DNA from: Roseiarcus sp035500275 | GTDB lineage: Bacteria; Pseudomonadota; Alphaproteobacteria; Rhizobiales; Beijerinckiaceae | Direction: 5' to 3' | Assembly: GCA_035500275.1 (NCBI GenBank) | Contig: DATJXI010000335.1 | Location: 1-12,012, forward strand | DNA length: 12,012 nt | Shown: positions 6,799 to 12,012 of the stretch, piece by piece | Layout of the letters: each line of letters starts with the position of its first letter | How positions within the stretch are numbered: the stretch's first letter is position 1 | The notes under the pieces: generated by a model | Seen by the model: only the letters and a program-made list of their open reading frames with translations | Databases searched by the model: none | What the model was told of the DNA's origin: nothing | Position numbers and translations under genes: made by a program

Positions 6799-6885
6799 AA
6801 TGAGAAGGCGCTGGCTCCGGCGCGTCGGCCTTCGCCACAGGCGCCGAACTGAGATACAGGGCTGACGGGGAGAGAGACGAAGGGC

Positions 6886-7548
6886 ATGCAGGGATTGGAC
6901 CTATCTCCGGTCGGGCTCTTCCTCAGCGCCGGCCTCGTCGGCAAGGCGGTGATGGCCGCCCTCTTCCTCGCCTCGCTGTGGTGCTGGGTGCTCATTCTCG
7001 AGGGCGTGGTTTCGGTGGCGCGCCTGCGCCGCGCGGTGCGCGCGGCGCGGGCCGGCGAAGAGATCGCCAAGCCCCTGGCCGGCGTCGCGATCGCCGGCGA
7101 CGAGGAGGCGCGCCGGCGCATCCCGGGCGAGACGGTGAGCGAACTTCGCGCCCGCATTTCCGATGCGATGGCGCGTGCGGCGCGCGAGCTTTTGACGCGC
7201 TCCGAGGGCGGATTGCCCAATCTCGCCGTCATCTCGTCGGTCGCGCCGTTCGTCGGGCTCTTCGGCACGGTGTGGGGCATCATGACGAGCTTCGCGGCGA
7301 TCTCGCAGGCGCAGGACACGAGCCTTGCGACGGTCGCGCCGGGCATCGCCGAGTCGCTGGCGGCGACGGCCTATGGGCTCGCGGCGGCGATCCCCGCTTC
7401 GATCGGTTACAACCGCATCGGCTCAGCTTACGCCCGGCTCGGGCAGGACATGGCATCCTTCGTCGAGGAGCGGGCGCTCGCACTCATCTCGCGCCCGGCG
7501 GCGGTCGCGCGCGACGGCGAGCCGCGACGCAGAGCGGAGACGCCCTGA
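6886..7548 (+). CDS. exbB: ExbB, proton-channel subunit of the Ton energising complex
   Basis: This is a 220-residue MotA/TolQ/ExbB family protein. With ExbD it uses proton flow across the inner membrane to drive TonB. Three membrane segments are seen: about residues 17-40, 111-138 (AVISSVAPFVGLFGTVWGIM) and 148-177 (TVAPGIAESLAATAYGLAAAIP), with a cytoplasmic stretch of about 70 residues between the first two, as is usual. The second and third carry the family's conserved Gly/Pro-rich channel motifs. The start ATG follows GGGGAGAGA at 6867-6875. The stop overlaps the exbD start by one base, so translation is probably coupled. TolQ is the alternative paralogue, but the adjacent exbD and tonB favour ExbB. 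This gene heads the run that continues into the PQQ genes. Confidence 0.92.
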   Translation: MQGLDLSPVGLFLSAGLVGKAVMAALFLASLWCWVLILEGVVSVARLRRAVRAARAGEEIAKPLAGVAIAGDEEARRRIPGETVSELRARISDAMARAARELLTRSEGGLPNLAVISSVAPFVGLFGTVWGIMTSFAAISQAQDTSLATVAPGIAESLAATAYGLAAAIPASIGYNRIGSAYARLGQDMASFVEERALALISRPAAVARDGEPRRRAETP

Positions 7549-7994
7549 TGGCGATGAAGCCGCGCAAGATCGGCGAGGGACTCTATCAGCCCCTCGCGGA
7601 GATAAATGTGACACCGCTCGTCGACGTGATGCTTGTGCTGCTCATCATTTTCATGGTGACGGCGCCGATGCTGGCGGCAGGCATCAAAGTGAATCTTCCG
7701 AAAGCGAGCACGGCCGCGCCGCTCGAAGCCAGTGACCCGGTCGTCGTGGCGGTCGCCAAGGACGGCGCGATCTGGGTCGGAAAGGATTCCGTGTCGCGCG
7801 AAACGCTGGCGGCGGCGGTTCAGGCGAAGCTGGCCGTCTCGAACGGCGTTGTGCAATTGCGCGGCGACAAGGACGCGTCTTACGGAGATGTCGTCGCGGT
7901 GATGGACGAGCTCGCCGCCAACGGCATTCGCCGCATCGCCATTGTGTCGAGCGGTCATGCCCCGCGCCCTGCCGAGTCTGTAGATAAACCATGA
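7548..7994 (+). CDS. exbD: ExbD, single-span partner of ExbB
   Basis: This is a 148-residue ExbD/TolR family protein with the family's order: a short cytoplasmic N-terminus, one membrane helix at about residues 22-42, and a periplasmic domain of about 100 residues. The motif LAEINVTPLVDVMLVLLIIF holds the essential membrane aspartate, here D26. The periplasmic part ends VVAVMDELAANGIRRIAIVSS, the usual fold for this domain. The start was chosen at the ATG overlapping the exbB stop; a frame-open stretch upstream belongs to exbB in another frame. The last codons overlap tonB by four bases (ATGA). Confidence 0.95.
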   Translation: MAMKPRKIGEGLYQPLAEINVTPLVDVMLVLLIIFMVTAPMLAAGIKVNLPKASTAAPLEASDPVVVAVAKDGAIWVGKDSVSRETLAAAVQAKLAVSNGVVQLRGDKDASYGDVVAVMDELAANGIRRIAIVSSGHAPRPAESVDKP

Positions 7995-8821
7995 CGGCGG
8001 CGGCGCTCGGCGGCGGAGTACTAGAGCCGCCCGCGTTGCGGCCCTCGTGGCTGCGCCCGGCGGCGGTGGCGGCGGTGGTCGCGCTGCACGCCGCGGCGCT
8101 TGCCTATCTGCCGCGACATGCGCCGCCGAGCCGCGAGCCGCCGCGGGAGATCTTTGTCGACCTGCAGCCCGAGCCGCCACGAGTGGCTCAGCAGCAAGAA
8201 GCTCCTCCGCCTGAGCCTTCGGAAACCGCGGCGCCTCCGCCGGAGTCGGCCCCGATGACGGCTCCGCCTCCGGAGGCGAACCAGCTCCCGCCCCCGACCG
8301 CGGAGGCCCCGCCCCCGCCGGAAACCGCGAAGGCTGAGCCCGAGCCCCCGCCGCCTCCCGCGCCGGTCGAGCTTGAGGCCCCGAAACCTCGACCGGTCGA
8401 AGCGCCGAAGTTGAAGGCCAGGCCCGAGCCGAAGCCGACCCTCCGCTCAAGGTCGGAGCGGCGCGCGAAGCCCGAGCGTCGCGAGCAAGCCGCCTCCCTG
8501 CCGACCTCGCGCGAGGCGGCGCCGGTCAGGACCGAGGCGAGCGCCGCCGCGAAATCGGCTTATGCCGCAGCGGCGGCCGCCGCGATCCGGAGCCGCCTCT
8601 TCTATCCGCCCGCCGCCCGCGCCCGAGGCGCAAGGGGCGTCGTCGGCGTCGCCTTCACCATCGGTCCGTCGGGGGCGGTCTCGTCCTTCGCCATCACCCG
8701 CTCCTCGGGCGACGCCGAGCTCGACGCCGCGGCGCGGACGCTCGTGCATTCGGCGCGCTTCCCGCCACCGCCCGGCGGCGCCATGCGCGTCGCGACGAGC
8801 TTCGACTATGTCCCCCGCTAA
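7991..8821 (+). CDS. tonB: TonB, energy-transducing periplasmic linker
   Basis: The protein has 276 residues. After a short cytoplasmic tail, one membrane helix lies at about residues 23-40. Then comes a long spacer rich in Pro, Glu and Ala (about 44-150), with a Lys/Arg-rich section (130-165), typical of the extended rod that crosses the periplasm. The C-terminal domain (about 188-276) has the YP motif (Y205-P206) and GVVGVAFTIGPSGAVSSFAI...GDAELDAAA, as in TonB family C-domains. It would contact the TonB box of outer-membrane receptors, most simply the one encoded just upstream. It starts in a four-base overlap with exbD and ends 14 bases inside pqqB. A TonB-like protein serving several receptors is equally possible. 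Confidence 0.92.
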   Translation: MTAAALGGGVLEPPALRPSWLRPAAVAAVVALHAAALAYLPRHAPPSREPPREIFVDLQPEPPRVAQQQEAPPPEPSETAAPPPESAPMTAPPPEANQLPPPTAEAPPPPETAKAEPEPPPPPAPVELEAPKPRPVEAPKLKARPEPKPTLRSRSERRAKPERREQAASLPTSREAAPVRTEASAAAKSAYAAAAAAAIRSRLFYPPAARARGARGVVGVAFTIGPSGAVSSFAITRSSGDAELDAAARTLVHSARFPPPPGGAMRVATSFDYVPR

Positions 8822-9731
8822 CCCGCCGCGCCTCCGGGCGCTGGTCCTCGGCTCGGGCGGAGGCGGGGGCGTGCCGCAATGGAACTGCAATTGCCGCGTC
8901 TGCGCACTCGCCTGGGCGGGCGATCCCCGCGTGAAGCTTCGCACCCAGTCGAGCCTCGCCGTCAGCGCCGACGGCGAGAGCTGGCTCTTGCTCAACGCCT
9001 CGATCGATCTTCGCCAGCAGATTCTCGCGACACCCGCGATCCAGCCGAAAGGGCAGAGGCGGCATTCGCCGATCACCGCCCTCCTCCTCACGAACACCGA
9101 CGTCGATCATGCGGCGGGGCTGCTTGCGCTGCGCGAGCGCCAGCCCTTTACGATCTGGGGCACTCGCTCGACGCTGGACACGATCGGCGCGAACCGCATT
9201 TTCGATGTCGTCGCCCACGACATTGTCTCGCGCCGCTCGGTCGAGCTTGGCGAGAGGTTCGAGCCGCTGCCCGGCCTTTCCGTCGAGCTGTTCCCGGTTC
9301 CCGGCAAGGTCCCGCTCTGGCTGGAGCAAGGCGAAGTCAGGACGGACGCGCTCGGCGAGCAGACGGTCGGCGTCGCTGTCGAGGCGGGAGGCCGCAGGCT
9401 CGTCTACGCGCCGGGTTGCGCCGGTGCGACCGACGATTTGCATGAGCGTATCGCGAATGCGCACGCGCTCTTCTTTGACGGCACTTTGTTCGCCGACGAC
9501 GAGATGATCGCGAACGGCCTCGGCGAGAAGACCGGGCGGCGCATGGGCCACATGCCGATTTCCGGGCCGGACGGGACGCTGGAGGCGCTCGCCCGGCACG
9601 CATCGGTGCGCCGCATTCTCACCCATATCAATAATTCCAATCCGATCCTCATTGAGGGATCGCCCGAAGAAGCAAAGGTGAAGGCGGCGGGCTGGGAAAT
9701 CGCCTATGACGGAATGGAGGTCGCCCCATGA
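8808..9731 (+). CDS. pqqB: PqqB, metallo-beta-lactamase-fold oxygenase of PQQ synthesis
   Basis: The protein has 307 residues, the normal length. PqqB hydroxylates the tyrosine moiety of the Glu-Tyr-derived intermediate during pyrroloquinoline quinone assembly in the cytoplasm. Visible hallmarks are LGSGGGGGVPQWNCNC near residues 14-29, the CNCRVC zinc-type site (C27, C29, C32), the altered MBL metal motif TNTDVDH (95-101) and the C-terminal HINNSNPIL. The ATG at 8808 was chosen because it gives the family's N-terminus (MSPANPPRLRALVLGSG) although it lies 14 bases inside tonB. The longer open frame upstream is tonB in another frame. No strong ribosome binding site is visible, which suggests coupling to tonB. 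It overlaps pqqC by ATGA. Confidence 0.96.
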   Translation: MSPANPPRLRALVLGSGGGGGVPQWNCNCRVCALAWAGDPRVKLRTQSSLAVSADGESWLLLNASIDLRQQILATPAIQPKGQRRHSPITALLLTNTDVDHAAGLLALRERQPFTIWGTRSTLDTIGANRIFDVVAHDIVSRRSVELGERFEPLPGLSVELFPVPGKVPLWLEQGEVRTDALGEQTVGVAVEAGGRRLVYAPGCAGATDDLHERIANAHALFFDGTLFADDEMIANGLGEKTGRRMGHMPISGPDGTLEALARHASVRRILTHINNSNPILIEGSPEEAKVKAAGWEIAYDGMEVAP

Positions 9732-10468
9732 ACAAGCATGCCTTTTCCGAGCCCTTGAGCCCGGAGGGACTCGAAGCCGCGCTGCGCTCCGTCGGCCCCG
9801 AGCGCTACCACGACCTGCATCCGTTCCATGACCTTCTGCACGGCGGCAAGCTGAACAAGGGCCAGGTGCAGGCCTGGGCGCTCAATCGCTACGTCTATCA
9901 GGCGGCCATCCCGCGCAAGGACGCGTCGCTTATGGGCCGCTGCGATGACCGCGAATTGCGTCGCGAATGGCTGCATCGCGTCGCCGATCACGACGGTTAC
10001 GGCGGCGACAAGGGCGGCATCGAGCGCTGGCTCATCCTCACCGACGGGCTCGGGCTCGACCGCGACTATGTGGTCTCGCAGGAGGGGGCGCTGCCGGCGA
10101 CGAAATTCGCAGTCGGGGCCTACGTCCATTTCGTGCGCGAGAAGCCGCTTGTCGAGGCGGTCGCGTCGAGCCTAACCGAGCTGTTCGCCCCCTCGATTCA
10201 TCGCCGCCGCATCGACGGCATGCTCGCCAACTACGACTTCATCGACGAGAAGGTGGTCGCCTATTTCCGCCGCCGGCTCGATCAGGCGCCGAAGGACGCG
10301 GACTTCGCGCTCGAATATGTCAAGCGCAACGCGCGCACGGTCGATGAGCAACGCGGCGTCGTCGCCGCGCTCAAGTTCAAGACGGACGTGCTGTGGGCGC
10401 AGCTCGACGCGCTCCATCACGCCTATGTCTGCGGGGCCATTCCGCCCGGCGCGTTCCGCCCGGACTGA
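9728..10468 (+). CDS. pqqC: PqqC, cofactorless PQQ synthase
   Basis: This is a 246-residue all-helical oxidase that performs the final ring closure and eight-electron oxidation to PQQ using O2 without metal or cofactor. The signature RYHDLHPFH is at residues 26-34. LNRYVYQAAIPRKDA, VADHDGYGG and TELFAPSIHRRR, which line the active site in known PqqC, are all intact. It is a stand-alone protein with no PqqD fused at its C-terminus. The ATG sits in a four-base overlap with the pqqB stop and has GGAGG at 9716-9720. It ends four bases before pqqD. Confidence 0.97.
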   Translation: MNKHAFSEPLSPEGLEAALRSVGPERYHDLHPFHDLLHGGKLNKGQVQAWALNRYVYQAAIPRKDASLMGRCDDRELRREWLHRVADHDGYGGDKGGIERWLILTDGLGLDRDYVVSQEGALPATKFAVGAYVHFVREKPLVEAVASSLTELFAPSIHRRRIDGMLANYDFIDEKVVAYFRRRLDQAPKDADFALEYVKRNARTVDEQRGVVAALKFKTDVLWAQLDALHHAYVCGAIPPGAFRPD

Positions 10469-10472
10469 GGCG

Positions 10473-10748
10473 ATGACAATTGCGCCGACCGACCGACCGC
10501 GCCTGCCGCGCGGGGTCAAGTTGAGGCGCGACGACGTGCGCGGGCGCTGGACCTTGCTCGCGCCGGAGCGCATCTTCGAAGTGGACGCGACGGCGGCCGC
10601 CGTGCTGGGGCTCTGCGACGGCGAGCGCGATCTGGCGGCCATCGTCGCCGACCTCGCGGCGCGCTATAACGCGCCCCCCGAGGTGATCGAGAAGGACGTC
10701 ATCAAGATGCTCGGCGACCTCAAGGCCAAGAGGGTGTTGGAAACATGA
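10473..10748 (+). CDS. pqqD: PqqD, PqqA-binding chaperone
   Basis: This is a 91-residue small peptide chaperone that holds the PqqA precursor and presents it to PqqE. Family features are RGVKLRRDDVRGRWTLLAPE (13-32), DATAAAVLGLCDGERDLAAI (38-57) and the helical C-terminus VIEKDVIKMLGDLKAK. The length equals typical stand-alone PqqD. The start ATG is four bases after the pqqC stop. The last four bases overlap pqqE, which suits a chaperone and enzyme that act together. Confidence 0.95.
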   Translation: MTIAPTDRPRLPRGVKLRRDDVRGRWTLLAPERIFEVDATAAAVLGLCDGERDLAAIVADLAARYNAPPEVIEKDVIKMLGDLKAKRVLET

Positions 10749-11857
10749 CCGCCCACGCGCCGCCGCCCGCGCCGCCGATCGGCGTCCTCGTCGAGCTTAC
10801 GCACCGGTGCCCGCTCGGCTGCGCGTATTGCTCCAACCCGATTGCGCTGGAGCGTCCCGGCGTCGAACTCAACACGGAAACCTGGGCGCGCGTCTTCCGC
10901 GAGGCTGCGGCGCTCGGCGCGCTTCATGTGCATCTCTCCGGCGGGGAGCCGACCGCGCGGCGCGACATCGCCGCGCTCACCGGCGCGGCGGCGCGGGCTG
11001 GTCTCTACACCAACCTCATCACATCGGGGATCGGCGTCTCCGAGAAGCTTTGGGGAGAACTCGTCGCCGCCGGGCTCGACCACGCCCAGCTCTCGTTTCA
11101 GGGCGCCGACGAGGCGACCAACGACCGCTACGGCCACTACGACGGCGCCTGGGAGAGAAAGCGGGCCTTCGCCGCATTGGTGACGAAGGCCGGCCTGCCT
11201 CTCACCATCAACGCGGTCATCCACCGTGGCAACCTGCATCAGGTCGGCGCGTTCATGGAGCTTGCGCTCGAGCTCGGCGCGCGCCGGCTCGAAGTGGCGC
11301 ATACGCAATATTACGGCTGGGCGCTTTTGAACCGCGCCGCGCTCATGCCGCCGAAGCAACAGGTCATGGACGCCATCGCGCTTGTCGAGGCGGCCCGCCC
11401 GCGCCTTTCAGGCCAGCTCGTCATCGACATGGTCGTGCCGGACTATTACGCACGCTACCCGAAGCCCTGCGCGGGCGGCTGGGGGCGCGTCGCGATCAAC
11501 GTATCGCCGTCCGGCAAGGCCCTGCCCTGCCACGCCGCCGAGTCGATTCCGGGCCTCGAATTCTGGAACGTGAAAGAGCATTCGCTCGCCGAGATCTGGC
11601 GCGACAGCCCAGCGTTCGGGGCGTTTCGCGGGACGGACTGGATGCGGGAGCCGTGCCGCTCGTGCGAGCGCCGCGAGATCGACTGGGGCGGTTGCCGCTG
11701 CCAAGCGCTGGCGCTGACCGGCGACGCCTCCGCGACCGATCCCGCCTGCTGGAAGTCGCCGCATCACGCGCGCATCGAGGCGATGGCGGCGGCGGAAGCC
11801 GCGGCCGGGGCGGGCGCGATCCGCTGGCGCTCCTATAGGGAGACGGTCGAAGCCTGA
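10745..11857 (+). CDS. pqqE: PqqE, radical-SAM cross-linking enzyme of PQQ synthesis
   Basis: This 370-residue enzyme forms the carbon-carbon bond between Glu and Tyr side chains of PqqA, the first committed step. The radical SAM cluster motif is C22-x3-C26-x2-C29 (RCPLGCAYCSNP), with HLSGGEPTARRD at residues 63-74 for SAM binding. The C-terminal SPASM region has seven cysteines (242, 262, 304, 307, 317, 319, 335), enough for the two auxiliary iron-sulfur clusters of the family. All key residues are present, so the enzyme should be active. The substrate gene pqqA is not in the window. It overlaps pqqD by four bases and is followed after 26 bp by mfnB. Confidence 0.97.
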   Translation: MTAHAPPPAPPIGVLVELTHRCPLGCAYCSNPIALERPGVELNTETWARVFREAAALGALHVHLSGGEPTARRDIAALTGAAARAGLYTNLITSGIGVSEKLWGELVAAGLDHAQLSFQGADEATNDRYGHYDGAWERKRAFAALVTKAGLPLTINAVIHRGNLHQVGAFMELALELGARRLEVAHTQYYGWALLNRAALMPPKQQVMDAIALVEAARPRLSGQLVIDMVVPDYYARYPKPCAGGWGRVAINVSPSGKALPCHAAESIPGLEFWNVKEHSLAEIWRDSPAFGAFRGTDWMREPCRSCERREIDWGGCRCQALALTGDASATDPACWKSPHHARIEAMAAAEAAAGAGAIRWRSYRETVEA

Positions 11858-11883
11858 CGCAGGGCCGACGCGGGGGCCCGCCG

Positions 11884-12012
11884 ATGACTCTGATGATGGC
11901 GAGCGTAGCCGACGCGGCCGAAGCCGAGCTGGCTCTGAACGGCGGCGCGGACATCATCGACTTCACCGACCCCCGGTTGGGCAAGCTGGGTCTGTCGCCG
12001 ATCGAGACGATC
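11884..12012 (+). CDS. mfnB: MfnB-like (5-formylfuran-3-yl)methyl phosphate synthase (DUF556), 3' end cut
   Basis: Only 43 codons are visible. They match the N-terminus of the DUF556/MfnB family: a first beta strand, then AELALNGGADIIDFTDPRLGKLG. MfnB condenses two glyceraldehyde-3-phosphate molecules into the furan precursor of methanofuran, which methylotrophs need for tetrahydromethanopterin-linked C1 oxidation. In the archaeal enzyme, as I recall it, the position after the Asp of IID-V-K is the Schiff-base lysine K27. Here the codon is ACC, threonine. ATGs also occur in frame at 11893 and 11896; the first is given. With a 26-bp gap after pqqE it probably belongs to the same operon. Confidence 0.75.
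   Translation, partial: MTLMMASVADAAEAELALNGGADIIDFTDPRLGKLGLSPIETI

Noticed and set aside
8178..8360. Repeated CCGCC/GAG-type triplets resembling a tandem repeat or CRISPR-like array.
   Set aside because: They encode the Pro/Glu-rich spacer of TonB; there are no regular repeat units or unique spacers.
7428..8450. A 340-codon minus-strand frame opposite exbD and tonB.
   Set aside because: It mirrors the Pro/Ala-rich tonB spacer, has no recognisable domain, and lies opposite genes with clear family motifs.

Overview
The window is GC-rich DNA that reads as an alphaproteobacterial methylotroph (Hyphomicrobiales, of the Methylocystaceae, Beijerinckiaceae or Methylobacteriaceae type). Three things point there: a lanmodulin homologue, a complete pqqBCDE block, and the start of a methanofuran-biosynthesis gene (MfnB/DUF556), a marker of C1 oxidation through tetrahydromethanopterin/methanofuran. 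Separate pqqC and pqqD genes argue against the Methylobacterium extorquens arrangement, where they are fused. The species cannot be named from the sequence alone.

Left part (1-2011): a 5'-truncated DUF2254 membrane-protein gene, then a decayed minus-strand gene that resembles DUF995 and is broken by two frameshifts (about 1121-1529), then a 127-residue secreted four-EF-hand protein (1628-2011). The inter-loop spacing of this protein (12, 13 and 12 residues) and its linker sequences match lanmodulin, the periplasmic lanthanide-binding protein. Its loops have diverged from the known type.

Middle (2004-6623): a divergently transcribed two-component system follows, with a NarL/LuxR-type response regulator on the minus strand and a MoxY/NarX-like histidine kinase on the plus strand. 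The regulator's 3' end overlaps lanM tail-to-tail by 8 bp. Next is a 165-bp leader packed with inverted repeats and a possible long RNA stem, then a 770-residue TonB-dependent receptor. The receptor carries a full EF-hand-type loop inside its barrel region.

Right part (6624-12012): after a probable terminator and a 262-bp gap lies a tightly packed plus-strand run: exbB, exbD, tonB, pqqB, pqqC, pqqD, pqqE and the start of mfnB. Most junctions are overlaps of 1-14 nt. The Ton energising complex and PQQ synthesis therefore appear to be one transcription unit.

Taken together, the window looks like a lanthanide acquisition and use locus. A regulated outer-membrane receptor with its own ExbBD-TonB motor would import a lanthanide complex, and lanmodulin would bind the metal in the periplasm. 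PQQ, the partner cofactor of lanthanide-dependent (XoxF-type) methanol dehydrogenases, is made from the same operon. The lanthanide role of the receptor and of the two-component system is inferred from context. No dehydrogenase gene, no ABC importer and no pqqA are in the window.
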